Below, piece after piece: positions 8,397 through 17,171 of a stretch of DNA of 64,000 nucleotides; the first letter of the stretch is position 1, and every line of letters begins with the position of its first letter. The position numbers and the translations under genes are program-made. Under the pieces are notes generated by a model. The model ran no database searches, was not told the DNA's origin, and was given only the letters and a program-made list of their open reading frames with translations. Origin of the DNA: Lacihabitans sp. LS3-19 (lineage in GTDB: Bacteria > Bacteroidota > Bacteroidia > Cytophagales > Spirosomataceae); assembly GCF_024343575.1 (NCBI RefSeq), contig NZ_RJUA01000112.1:124001-188000 (forward strand), written 5' to 3'.

Positions 8397-10505
8397 ATGA
8401 ATATGAAAACTACTATTAAACTACTCTTAACCTTAGGCTTACTGTCTCTCGGCCAAGCATTTGCTCAAAACTATGTGTCTGTTCAAACCCAAACAGTTGT
8501 TCCTGCCGTTGCGGATTTTAAAGAGCAGGTGAGCAAAGAAATACTTTCGCCGCCCGAGTTAAAAATTCACAATAAACGGCCAAAAGATAAAATGATATTG
8601 CCCGAGTATGATGCCCCAAAAGACAATGTGAGGCTGTTTCAAGGCCAGCCCAAGGTGTCACTTCCACAAATAGCCGTGGCTCCTCCAGCTCCATCGGTGG
8701 GTTTTGTGGGTTTGATTGACAACAACACAAGCATACCACCAGACGTAAACGGTGCAGTTGGGCCAAATCATGTGATGACCACCCTCAACACCGAAATAAA
8801 AATTCAAAACAAAACTGGAGGTGCTGTGAGTAGTCTTTCGAATGAAGGTTTTTGGACAGTAGAAGAAACTTTCGATATATATGACCCAAAAATACTTTTT
8901 GACCCATTTACACAAAGATATTATTTTGTAGACCTAGATGGTGCCTATTCAGCCACTTCGAACATTCTGTTGGCAGTGTCGGCCACAAGCGATCCCACTG
9001 GGGCATGGCACCAATACAAAATAAAAACCAACACTGGTGAATTAGGTATTTGGTTTGATTTTCCGAGCATGGGCTACAACAAAGACTGGTTAGTGGTTTC
9101 AGGAAATATGTTTACCATGGCTGGGAGTTTTAGTAAAGTAAAGCTTTTCGTTATAAAAAAGAGCGATATTTTAGCGGGATTAAGCACCACTCCCACTGAG
9201 ATTTCAGTAACTTCTGGTTTTACGATATCGCCGGCTGTAGTTGCAGACAATACAACCAATACCGTTCCTTTAATTTGTACTTGGAGTAGCTCTTCTGGTC
9301 TATATAAAGTTTTTAAAATATCCGGCGTGCCACCTGCAGTACCAACGCTTTCTGATGTGGGACTGCCAAGTGTTGGCTCTGGCAATAGTTGGTCAGGATA
9401 TACGCCTAATTATAATCAAGCACCACAATTAGGCATGACATCCGCAACCAATGGTATGGATGATGGTGACCATAGAATGTCAAACGCAGTGCTGAAAGGA
9501 GGGAAATTATGGGCTGTACATAATACTTGGAGTATTAGTTCAGGTGTATATAGAGGAGTTGTGCGTTGGTTATCAATAAACCCCACCACAGCAGCCATAA
9601 ATGAATGGGGAAAAATAGAAGACACTGGCATAACAAATATGGGCTCTTACAGTGTTCCTACTAATAGCTACTCTTACCCGAGCATTGCGGTAAATAATAA
9701 TCAAGATGTAATGATAGGCTTCGGGCACCATTCGCCTACTATTTATGGTACGGCTTCTTATGTTTTACGTAAAAATGGAGATGCCAATTTTAGCTCAGTT
9801 TATCAGTACAAAAACGGAACTAATAAATATTTTAAAACCTATAGTGGCTCGGCAAATAGATGGGGAGACTACACCATGACCATGGTAGACCCCAGCAATG
9901 GCACGGATTTTTGGGTGATTGGCGAATACGCCGATGCTCCTGGCGGAGGATATGACAAATGGGGTACTTATTGGGCGAAAATCCAGCCTAATCCTGTGGT
10001 TGCCTCGATAGTTTTAGGCACTTTGCCGTCTTCTACGCTATGTGCAAACAAAGGCTATGCTGTGCCGTTTTCAATAACAGGCACTTTTAATGCTGGAAAC
10101 CAGTTTAAAACCCAAATCTCTAACGCGAGCGGTTCATTTAGTAGTCCGCTTCAAATAGGTAGTTTGACATCTGTAAGTGCAGGTAATATTGCTAGTACGG
10201 TACCCAATTCGGTCACTCCTGGAGGTACCGGGTACAAATTAAGAATAGTTTCTACAAATCCGGTTGTTACGAGTACAAGTACTGCCAATGTAACGATAAT
10301 ACCGCAAAACAGGGCAATAGGCAGTGGCACTACTACGCCTTATGAAGCCACCGAAAAAATCACCAATAGCGGTACATTAAACCTAACTGGCACGAGGGAA
10401 TTTAAAGCAGGTAAGTCTATTACACTTACACCAACACCTGGGGCGGCTATTACCATACCAAATACCTCGGTATTCACTGCGAGGATAGTCGGCTGCGTAT
10501 ATTAA
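8397..10505 (+). CDS. Large secreted protein with C-terminal coathanger-type domain
   Basis: This 702-residue protein has a signal peptide (MNMKTTIKLLLTLGLLSLG, cleavage likely after AFA at about 23). A long region follows (about 90-530) with many aromatic-rich strands and phrases such as DVNGAVGPNHVM and WGDYTMTMVDP, typical of beta-propeller-like secreted proteins in Bacteroidota. After about 535 comes an Ig-like segment. The last 60 residues (EATEKITNSGTLNL to FTARIVGC) resemble the repeat-like '3-coathanger stack' C-terminal domain, also seen in the protein encoded at 25653-27629. No catalytic motif was recognised. Its function is unknown; surface display or secretion is inferred. Confidence 0.75.
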   Translation: MNMKTTIKLLLTLGLLSLGQAFAQNYVSVQTQTVVPAVADFKEQVSKEILSPPELKIHNKRPKDKMILPEYDAPKDNVRLFQGQPKVSLPQIAVAPPAPSVGFVGLIDNNTSIPPDVNGAVGPNHVMTTLNTEIKIQNKTGGAVSSLSNEGFWTVEETFDIYDPKILFDPFTQRYYFVDLDGAYSATSNILLAVSATSDPTGAWHQYKIKTNTGELGIWFDFPSMGYNKDWLVVSGNMFTMAGSFSKVKLFVIKKSDILAGLSTTPTEISVTSGFTISPAVVADNTTNTVPLICTWSSSSGLYKVFKISGVPPAVPTLSDVGLPSVGSGNSWSGYTPNYNQAPQLGMTSATNGMDDGDHRMSNAVLKGGKLWAVHNTWSISSGVYRGVVRWLSINPTTAAINEWGKIEDTGITNMGSYSVPTNSYSYPSIAVNNNQDVMIGFGHHSPTIYGTASYVLRKNGDANFSSVYQYKNGTNKYFKTYSGSANRWGDYTMTMVDPSNGTDFWVIGEYADAPGGGYDKWGTYWAKIQPNPVVASIVLGTLPSSTLCANKGYAVPFSITGTFNAGNQFKTQISNASGSFSSPLQIGSLTSVSAGNIASTVPNSVTPGGTGYKLRIVSTNPVVTSTSTANVTIIPQNRAIGSGTTTPYEATEKITNSGTLNLTGTREFKAGKSITLTPTPGAAITIPNTSVFTARIVGCVY

Positions 10506-10567
10506 AATTAATGGATTGCAACCATTTTGTGAAATTTAGGGTCTTAAATATATAAATGGAGAACATC

Positions 10568-10960
10568 ATGAAAAACATAATTGGTTTATTGTTGGTAATG
10601 GGTTTTATTTCGTGTGGTACTGTAGAACCTGAAGTATTGAAAGGATCTCTAATCGTAAATGTGACCATCGGTCCTTTGTGCCCAGTTGAGCCGTGCAAAA
10701 AAACAGATGCTGAGTTAAAGCAAATATATGAAGCCTATAGTTTGGTGTTCACAAACGTCTCTACAGGCACAATTGCTTTAGAAAAAGCTTTATCGTATAA
10801 TGGCACCTTGGGGATTTTAAACCAAACGGAGTTACCTGTAGGCGATTATAAAATAGATGTAAAACCTGCCAATATGTTCAGTGGTTTGCCTAAAGACGTA
10901 AAAATCGAAAATGGGAAAACCACAACGATGGATTTGAAAATAGACACTGGTATTAGATAA
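10568..10960 (+). CDS. Small lipoprotein of unknown function
   Basis: This protein of about 130 residues begins with a lipoprotein signal (MKNIIGLLLVMGFISC) whose Cys would be lipidated. The ATG at 10568 gives a cleaner signal peptide than the ATG four codons upstream at 10556. The rest predicts a compact beta-rich domain that ends in a repeated-strand pattern (DYKIDVKPANMFSGLPKDVKIENGK), like a PEGA or carboxypeptidase-regulatory-type fold. It lies 62 bases after the large secreted protein and before a strong terminator, so the two may form one transcript. Confidence 0.7.
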   Translation: MKNIIGLLLVMGFISCGTVEPEVLKGSLIVNVTIGPLCPVEPCKKTDAELKQIYEAYSLVFTNVSTGTIALEKALSYNGTLGILNQTELPVGDYKIDVKPANMFSGLPKDVKIENGKTTTMDLKIDTGIR

Positions 10961-10982
10961 ATTGGTTTTGTTTTAATTTTAA

Positions 10983-11018
10983 AAAATATCCTTGGGGCTA
11001 CTTCAAGGATATTTTTTT
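10983..11018 (+). terminator. Rho-independent terminator
   Basis: AAAATATCCTTG at 10983-10994 pairs perfectly with CAAGGATATTTT at 11004-11015 around a 9-base loop and runs into Ts. It ends the transcript of the lipoprotein gene. Confidence 0.85.
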
Positions 11019-11423
11019 GTGGGCTATGTTAGGCGTATGCCCAAGAATGATATTATTTTCACTTAGAGATTGAATAGTTTTTAAGTTTAGTCTTTAAAAA
11101 CGTATCGTCAGAAAATTGAAAAATTACAATATTTAATGCTTATCCCAGAAAAATACTTGCAGAAAAACATAAAAAACTTGAATGCTGCAATCATAAAATC
11201 GATATGCATTTTGTTTTAAATTGCAACACAAAACAAATCTTATTTCTAAAAAAATGAACCATCTCAAAAATTCAGTATACAATAAAGTTTAGTCAACAGA
11301 AAAAAATCAAAATTTTCAGTGGTACGAATAAATCGTACATCTACAAAACCACAAAATTTCAGTTGCTTACAAACTGTAACCAACAAAAAAACCAATAAAT
11401 TGCAACAAATTCAATAAGCAAAA
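11019..11423. other. Intergenic stretch with no recognised gene
   Basis: These 405 AT-rich bases between the terminator and mscS contain no convincing open frame, tRNA or palindrome. They presumably hold the mscS promoter, but no clear TAnnTTTG box was found. Confidence 0.5.
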
Positions 11424-12242
11424 ATGCCCAACCTAGAAAAATACCTCCAAAACATCCTTGACAATATCATAGCCTATACGCCAAAGCTGGCTGGTGCTAT
11501 TGCTATTTTACTTATTGGTTTTTGGGTAGCCAATAAACTCGAGCGTGTGGTGGTCGAGAGGCTGAAAAGGTCTCAGCTGTCACCCGAGATTACGTCTTTT
11601 ATAGGCTCTATGTTTGGCATTACGCTCAAAATCGCCGTTTTGTTGGTGGCGGCGGGCATTGCGGGTTTTGATACTTCGGCTTTGGTGGGCATGTTGGCCG
11701 CGGCAGGTTTTGCTGTTGGATTGGCTCTACAAGGTGGCTTGGCAAACTTCGCATCGGGTATTTTGATATTGATTTTTAAGCCATACAAAGTATCAGACTG
11801 GATTGACTTAGACGGCAAGTTTGGCAAAGTGGAGGAAATCCAGATTTTCAATACCATACTGACTACTCCCGGCCTGAAAACGCTGATAATCCCCAACGGT
11901 CAAGTGACATCAAACATCGTAACCAATTACTCCAAAAAAGGAATTCTACGTCTAGAACTAATGATAAACATGCCTTATGAGGAGAGTTTTCCTAAAGTAA
12001 AAGCCATTATAGAAAAAGCCATAGAGCAGTCGGTTTATATTAAAAAACAATATGAACCTTTGGTCGGCATCGAAGTTTTTGATGCCCATTATATTCAAAT
12101 AGGCGTGAAACCTTACGTAAATCCGGACGAATATTGGGAGGCTTTCTACGAAATAAACGCCCTACTCAAAAAAGCTTTCAGCGAAAACAATATCCAAGTA
12201 GCCTACCCAGATACGGTGATGATTGGCAAAATTGGAGATTAA
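11424..12242 (+). CDS. mscS: Small-conductance mechanosensitive channel, MscS family
   Basis: This 272-residue protein matches the core MscS architecture. Three transmembrane helices occur in the first 130 residues: LAGAIAILLIGFWVA, then GITLKIAVLLVAAGIAGF, then the pore-lining Gly/Ala-rich TM3 AAAGFAVGLALQGGLANFAS. The cytoplasmic beta domain follows, with DWIDLDGKFGKVEEI and LIIPNGQVTSNIVTNYS. It releases solutes during hypo-osmotic shock. The last 78 bases are duplicated at 13367-13443, on the far side of the BRO-N gene. This shows that DNA has been inserted just downstream of its stop codon. Confidence 0.93.
   Translation: MPNLEKYLQNILDNIIAYTPKLAGAIAILLIGFWVANKLERVVVERLKRSQLSPEITSFIGSMFGITLKIAVLLVAAGIAGFDTSALVGMLAAAGFAVGLALQGGLANFASGILILIFKPYKVSDWIDLDGKFGKVEEIQIFNTILTTPGLKTLIIPNGQVTSNIVTNYSKKGILRLELMINMPYEESFPKVKAIIEKAIEQSVYIKKQYEPLVGIEVFDAHYIQIGVKPYVNPDEYWEAFYEINALLKKAFSENNIQVAYPDTVMIGKIGD
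12165..12242 (+). repeat. Direct repeat, left copy: 3' end of mscS
   Basis: This 78-base segment covers the last 25 codons and stop of mscS and matches 13367-13443 with a few substitutions and one single-base gap. It marks the left boundary of an insertion carrying the BRO-N gene. Confidence 0.88.
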
Positions 12243-12447
12243 TAATGTATCCAAAAATTCAGCTACACGCTAACAAATTAAAACTTGAATTAACGAAGTT
12301 TGGTTTTTTCTACTTCGTATGGGGTATGAAAGTCAAGATTACTTTAGGGATACTTTTAAGTTATAATTGAGAATTCCTAAATTATTTAGCAAGCAGAATA
12401 CTAATCTGATTATATATTCACATTAAAATCACACCAAAAAACAATAA

Positions 12448-13269
12448 ATGAAAGACTTAAAACTATTCGAAAGCAAAAAAATACGCTCTAGCTGGGATGC
12501 TGAGCAAGAAAAATGGTATTTTTCTATTGTAGATGTTGTAGATACTTTAACGGATTCTCCCAATCCTAGAAATTATTGGAAAGTATTGAAGCACAGACTT
12601 CTCAAAGAAGGAAGTCAGTTGGTTACAGATTGTAACCAACTGAAAATGCAATCGGCAGATGGAAAGTATTATCTTACCGACGTAGCCGATACGGAGCAGC
12701 TTTTACGTTTGATTCAGTCCATCCCTTCACCCAAAGCGGAGCCTTTTAAGCAATGGCTGGCCAAAGTGGGCTATGAAAGAATTGAAGAAAGCCAAGATCC
12801 TGAAAAAAGTATAGATAGAGCTATGGAGAATTATCAAAAGCTAGGTTATAGCACTGCTTTGATAAACCAAAGGCTAAAAAGTATTGAAGTCAGAAAAGAC
12901 CTTACTGACGAATGGGAGAACCGAGGTGTAAAACAAGGGCAAGAATTTGCTACTTTGACTGACATCATTACCCAAGCTTGGAGTGGAAAGACGGTTAAAC
13001 AATACAAGGATTTTAAAAACCTTAAAAAAGAGAACCTGAGAGACAACATGACTAATCTGGAATTAGTTTTGAATATGTTAGCAGAAGCAACAACTACCGA
13101 AATAAGTAAAGAAACCAACCCTGAAACTTTTTCTGACAATATGAAAATTGCCAAAAAAGGTGGCCAGATAGCAGGAAACACTAGAAAAGAAATTGAAGAA
13201 CAAACTGGTAAAAAAATAGTGAGCAAAGTCAATGCGAAAATATTGAAGGAAACCAAAAAAATAACTTAA
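12448..13269 (+). CDS. BRO-N domain protein (phage antirepressor-like)
   Basis: This 273-residue protein opens with a BRO-N domain at about 3-115 (LFESKKIRSSWDAEQEKWYF, then SIVDVVDTLTDSPNPRNYW, a conserved signature), followed by AEPFKQWLAKVGYERIEE. The C-terminal half is helical, with a Lys-rich tail (KKGGQIAGNTRKEIEEQTGK). BRO-N proteins bind DNA and are frequent in phages and chromosomal islands, where they may act as antirepressors; this whole-length architecture also occurs alone on chromosomes. No phage gene is next to it. It lies inside a segment of about 1.2 kb bounded by two copies of the mscS 3' end, so it was very probably acquired. Confidence 0.85.
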   Translation: MKDLKLFESKKIRSSWDAEQEKWYFSIVDVVDTLTDSPNPRNYWKVLKHRLLKEGSQLVTDCNQLKMQSADGKYYLTDVADTEQLLRLIQSIPSPKAEPFKQWLAKVGYERIEESQDPEKSIDRAMENYQKLGYSTALINQRLKSIEVRKDLTDEWENRGVKQGQEFATLTDIITQAWSGKTVKQYKDFKNLKKENLRDNMTNLELVLNMLAEATTTEISKETNPETFSDNMKIAKKGGQIAGNTRKEIEEQTGKKIVSKVNAKILKETKKIT

Positions 13270-13366
13270 ACCTTAATTCCCATTTGTCATTAATACTTTT
13301 GTTTGCCAAAAGTAAAACCAATTAAAAAAAAGGTTTGTAAATTTATATTAACAAGCTAAGCAATTC

Positions 13367-13443
13367 CTCAAAAAAACTTTCAGCGAAAACAATATCCATT
13401 TGCTTACCCAGATACGGTGATGATTGGCAAAACTGGAGATTAA
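13367..13443 (+). pseudogene. Decayed copy of the mscS 3' end (right direct repeat)
   Basis: The segment repeats the last codons and stop of mscS, beginning CTCAAAAAA and ending GGAGATTAA. One base is missing relative to 12165-12242, and several positions differ, so it is no longer a coding match. Its last bases overlap the stop codon of the convergent MATE gene. This suggests that mscS and the MATE gene originally faced each other with overlapping stops before the BRO-N segment was inserted. Confidence 0.85.
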
Positions 13444-14801
13444 GCTTTTGCGAAGCGGCTTTTGAGGTTTTTATAAGTTATGAGGTTTCGAAACCTGAAA
13501 TAGAGAAACAATGCCGAAACCGTCAAACCACATAAAAGTCCGAGCCAAATGCCGATGGATTTTAGGCCAAAAACAAAACCTAAAACATAGCCCAGCGGCA
13601 AGGCCACTACCCAATACGCCACAAAAGTGATGATGGTAGGAATTTTGATATCAGCCAGTCCACGCAATACACCCAAACCAACCACCTGTATACCGTCAGA
13701 CAACTGAAAAATGGCCGCAATGCCCAATAGCGGAAGAGCGAGGTTGATCACTTCTGCATCGTTGATATAGAGTTCTAGAAGGAATCTATCAAAAAGGACA
13801 ATTACGAAACTACAGATACTCATAAAACCGAAGACCAAAAAATAAGCAGCAAAACCCGCAACTCTTATGCCTTTCGGGCTGCGGTTGCCCCAAGCTTCGC
13901 CCACTCTTATACCTCCCGCAAACGAAAACCCCGTGGCCATCATAAACGTAAGCGAGGCTATATTGATAGCGATTTGGTGAGCTGCTAAAGCAGTTTCTGA
14001 TATCCAACCCATCATGATGATGGCCATAGAGAAAGCGGCTATTTCAAAAAACACCTGAAAACCACCCGGAATGCTCCTTTCTAATATCAAAAGAATGAGC
14101 TTTTTGTTGGGTTTATAGCTAAGGTTTTTGAAGTATTCGGTAAACTGACGATTGTATATCAAATAAAAATAAAGCATCATAAGCATCAAAACACGGGTAA
14201 TAAATGTGGCAATGGCTGCTCCTTGAAGACCCATTTCTGGCACAAAACCTAGGCCGTTTATCAAAGTATAATTCCCGATGATGTTGGCAAAAAGACCAAT
14301 TACTGTGATGGTCATCACTACCTGGGGCTTGGAGAGGCCGTCGGCAAACTGTTTCAAAGCAAAAAACAAAAACAGGGGAATGTTAGATGCCAAAATAATC
14401 AAAAGAAATGCAGGTGCTTTTTGGTTAATGATAGCACTTTGCTGGAAAAGCTCAAAGTTTATATACGTAAAATACCCGATTGCACTTAAAACCACACAAA
14501 AAAGAATGGATACAATGACCGTATTTACAAACAACTCTTGTAGACCCAGCCAGTTTTTCTCCGCTGCACGTTTAGACACCATAGGTGCCACCACCGACAT
14601 ACCTCCTACCGCCAATGAGGCTATCAAAAAAGCGATAGAATTGGCTATACCAGATGCCCCGAGGTCTATTTTTCCGAGAAATCTACCCACCATAATATTA
14701 TCTGTAACAGCCATCATGACCACGCCCAACTGTCCGATTATGATAGGAACTGCCAGATTAAAAGATAGTTTGAGTTCTTTCTTGAATTTTTCTTGTAACA
14801 T
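13440..14801 (-). CDS. MATE-family multidrug exporter
   Basis: This 453-residue protein has twelve predicted transmembrane helices in two six-helix halves, as expected for MATE transporters. The N-terminal helix carries PIIIGQLGVVMMAVTDNIMV, a strong MatE signature, and the C-terminal half has GGFQVFFEIAAFSMAIIMMG. MATE proteins export cationic drugs using a sodium or proton gradient. Its stop codon lies inside the duplicated mscS tail, and the gene is convergent with the BRO-N insertion. The ATG at 14801 gives the normal family N-terminus. Confidence 0.93.
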   Translation of the reverse strand: MLQEKFKKELKLSFNLAVPIIIGQLGVVMMAVTDNIMVGRFLGKIDLGASGIANSIAFLIASLAVGGMSVVAPMVSKRAAEKNWLGLQELFVNTVIVSILFCVVLSAIGYFTYINFELFQQSAIINQKAPAFLLIILASNIPLFLFFALKQFADGLSKPQVVMTITVIGLFANIIGNYTLINGLGFVPEMGLQGAAIATFITRVLMLMMLYFYLIYNRQFTEYFKNLSYKPNKKLILLILERSIPGGFQVFFEIAAFSMAIIMMGWISETALAAHQIAINIASLTFMMATGFSFAGGIRVGEAWGNRSPKGIRVAGFAAYFLVFGFMSICSFVIVLFDRFLLELYINDAEVINLALPLLGIAAIFQLSDGIQVVGLGVLRGLADIKIPTIITFVAYWVVALPLGYVLGFVFGLKSIGIWLGLLCGLTVSALFLYFRFRNLITYKNLKSRFAKA

Positions 14802-14864
14802 TCTTTTGAATTATGCCGTAATTTAGGATTTTTACTTTTACTTTAATTCCCTAATAAAAAAATT

Positions 14865-15278
14865 ATGTTGCCTAGGATTCTAATACTATTTGCGGTTTTG
14901 CTGATTAGTTGCAACAAACAACCCAAACTCGCCGACTACGAAGGCACATGGGTAGCTGCAAGCGATATTTCTGAAAACAAAATCGATATTCAGAAAGACA
15001 AAAACTATTCTCCCGAAATCACGGCCTTTGTTTTTGAAACCAATATTGTAGATAGCGTAAAGTTATATTTTAATGATGGACGGAATATGACGGCAGTCGT
15101 GGCATTTAGGTATGATGCCTACTATCTCAACCTAAAAGAGAAAGAATACCTGATGGTTTATGATTACAAAAACGAGGATATTATACTTTCGAAAGTAAAA
15201 GAAAATGTGAGCCAAAGATTTAAGAAAATAAACGAAAACCCTCAGATGATGAAGGTTTTAGATGATATTTATAAATAA
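14865..15278 (+). CDS. Small lipoprotein of unknown function
   Basis: This 137-residue protein has a lipoprotein signal with lipobox LLISC (Cys at 16). The body starts KLADYEGTWVAASDIS, a pattern found in lipocalin-like proteins that begin with a GTW strand, and continues as predicted beta structure. It is divergent from the MATE exporter and convergent with the metallophosphoesterase, whose stop lies one base away. Nothing in it indicates a specific ligand or reaction. Confidence 0.7.
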   Translation: MLPRILILFAVLLISCNKQPKLADYEGTWVAASDISENKIDIQKDKNYSPEITAFVFETNIVDSVKLYFNDGRNMTAVVAFRYDAYYLNLKEKEYLMVYDYKNEDIILSKVKENVSQRFKKINENPQMMKVLDDIYK

Positions 15279-15279
15279 A

Positions 15280-16518
15280 TCAGGCTCTTTGTAGTTCGAA
15301 AATAGTGATTTCTGGCAAAATACCTACTCTACCAGGATATCCCAAAAATCCATAGCCGCGGTTTACGTAGAGTTGTTGCTCATTTTCTTTGTATAATCCC
15401 GCCCATTCTTTGTATCTGTATTGCACCGGACTCCATTTGAAGTCTCCTATTTCTACCCCAAACTGCATACCATGGGTATGTCCTGCAAAGGCGGCGTCAA
15501 TATTAGTTTTGCCCAAAACCTGCTCTCTCCAATGGCTAGGGTCATGCGATAGCAGAAGTTTATTGGTAAAGTGATCCGTATTTTCTAAAGCTTTTTTGAG
15601 GTCTCCATTTTTCTTAAACCCACCCAATCCCCAGTTTTCTATGCCAATTATGCCCAGTTCTTCGCCACCAAGTTTGATGCTGCGGTTTTCGTTCATCAAT
15701 ATATCCCAACCCATCATTTTGTGGCCTTGGATTAGTGTCTCCAAGTTCTTTTGTTTCAACTCAGGCGAATCCCATTGGATATAATCGCCGTAATCGTGGT
15801 TTCCTAGTGTGGAAAATACACCCAAAGGAGCCTTAACTTTTTTGAATATATCGAAATAATCGTTCAATTCTTTGGACTCATTGTTTACCAAGTCACCCGT
15901 AAAAAACACCACGTCGGGTTTTTGGGCCAATAGCATATCTACGCCTCCTTGTACAGCAGTTTTGTTATAAAAACTCCCTGAGTGTATGTCAGACAATTGG
16001 GCAATGGTCATGCCTTCAAACTGTTTCGGCAGGTTTTTTAGGAGCAATTTTACTTTTCTTACACGATAATCATAGGCCCCTGATATAATTCCATAAGCCA
16101 AAAGTCCCAATTGTGTACCACCAACTGCCAATGCTGTTTTAGCAATAAAATCAGATCTCGTGATAGTCACGTTTTTAGTTCCTTCTGGGTCCATTGCTTT
16201 TTTGCCTGCCCAACGGATACCATTTACGATATCGCCAACCAACAAAAATATAGAACCGATGACTTTGGAGATATAAACCAAGAAAACAGCAGTGCCAACA
16301 AATGTTCTAGCTTTAGCACTCAAATAACCGGGAAAAAACACAAAAGTACCTAAAATGGCCACAAGAGAAACCACAGGAACTACCCAGTAGATGATTTTTA
16401 TCCAGCGTTGATTATCTACCGAAAATGAGCGAATTGCTCCTTTAAGTGCTTGAAAGAAATATAAATCTATTAGAAGAAAAAATACTATCGTTATACCTAA
16501 GCCAATACTCCTGTTCAT
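15280..16518 (-). CDS. Membrane-anchored metallophosphoesterase
   Basis: This 412-residue protein has about four transmembrane helices in its first 145 residues, then a calcineurin-like phosphoesterase domain. All five metal-binding blocks are present: D177-I-H179, G208-D209, GNHD at 239-242, H325 in LLLSHDP, and GHTH at 346-349. It resembles the YkuE/YaeI-type phosphodiesterases that may act on membrane lipids. Its exact substrate cannot be read from the sequence. It is transcribed away from the peroxiredoxin terminator and ends one base from the convergent lipoprotein gene. Confidence 0.92.
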   Translation of the reverse strand: MNRSIGLGITIVFFLLIDLYFFQALKGAIRSFSVDNQRWIKIIYWVVPVVSLVAILGTFVFFPGYLSAKARTFVGTAVFLVYISKVIGSIFLLVGDIVNGIRWAGKKAMDPEGTKNVTITRSDFIAKTALAVGGTQLGLLAYGIISGAYDYRVRKVKLLLKNLPKQFEGMTIAQLSDIHSGSFYNKTAVQGGVDMLLAQKPDVVFFTGDLVNNESKELNDYFDIFKKVKAPLGVFSTLGNHDYGDYIQWDSPELKQKNLETLIQGHKMMGWDILMNENRSIKLGGEELGIIGIENWGLGGFKKNGDLKKALENTDHFTNKLLLSHDPSHWREQVLGKTNIDAAFAGHTHGMQFGVEIGDFKWSPVQYRYKEWAGLYKENEQQLYVNRGYGFLGYPGRVGILPEITIFELQRA

Positions 16519-16572
16519 TTAATGCAATTGATTTTAATTAAAACTTGAATATGGATTAAATGGTTCGAATAC

Positions 16573-16605
16573 AAAAAAACGAGGCTTAATAAGGCTCGTT
16601 TTTTT
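16573..16605 (-). terminator. Rho-independent terminator after the peroxiredoxin gene
   Basis: AAAAAAACGAG at 16573-16583 pairs with CTCGTTTTTTT at 16595-16605, with an inner CTTA/TAAG pairing. On the minus strand it ends in a T run, 20 bases after the peroxiredoxin stop. Confidence 0.8.
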
Positions 16606-16625
16606 GGAAAATATGTAAAATACGC

Positions 16626-17087
16626 TTACGCTAATGCTGCTTTTACGTTGTCGAAGTTTGGAATATCTCCTGCACTTTCTAATACTTCTGCATAGGCTAT
16701 TTTACCTTCTTCGTCTATTACAAATGCTGACCTTTTCGCAACTCCTTTCATACCTAAAACAAACTCATCGTATTGTGCACCATAAGCACCACAAACCTCT
16801 TTGTTGAAATCTGAAAGCAAAGGAAAAGGTAGCTTTTGCTCTTCTTTGAATTTTCCTAAAGCAAAAGGAGAATCTACAGAAATGGCCAAAATTTGTGCAT
16901 CGATAGAACTATAAGAAGCGATATCATCTCTTAAAGCACACAATTCTGTTGTACAAACGCCTGTAAAAGCCAAAGGAAAAAACAAAACGACAACTTTTTT
17001 GCCTTTATAGTTTGATAGTATATATTCCTCTTTTTCAGAAGAAAAAAGTTTGAAATCTGGTGCTACGTCTCCAATCTTTAGTGTCAT
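16626..17087 (-). CDS. Peroxiredoxin (AhpC/TSA, AhpE-like 1-Cys type)
   Basis: This 153-residue enzyme reduces hydrogen peroxide and organic peroxides. The peroxidatic site is FPLAFTGVCTTELCALRD, with C45 as the peroxidatic Cys and the family Pro and Thr at 38 and 42. C50, five residues on, could be a local resolving Cys. C96 in FNKEVCGAYG is another Cys that might resolve. The length and the PLAFTGVC motif point to the AhpE-like subfamily. It is a single gene with its own terminator. Confidence 0.93.
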   Translation of the reverse strand: MTLKIGDVAPDFKLFSSEKEEYILSNYKGKKVVVLFFPLAFTGVCTTELCALRDDIASYSSIDAQILAISVDSPFALGKFKEEQKLPFPLLSDFNKEVCGAYGAQYDEFVLGMKGVAKRSAFVIDEEGKIAYAEVLESAGDIPNFDNVKAALA

Positions 17088-17171
17088 AAATGTATTTGTT
17101 TATATTGTTTTTAAAACTTAAAATTTATTAGAAAGGTTTGGTTTGGTAGTGTTTTTTTTGAAAAAAAAGAA

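Noticed and set aside
12293-12318. ACGAAGT/ACTTCGT hairpin after mscS as a terminator
   Set aside because: It has a 12-base loop and no T run, so a terminator cannot be supported.
12134-12370. Plus-strand frame after mscS
   Set aside because: Its first part is mscS read in another frame and its tail is a random AT-rich peptide.
14278-14826. 182-residue plus-strand frame opposite the MATE exporter
   Set aside because: It is a shadow of the 12-helix MATE gene.
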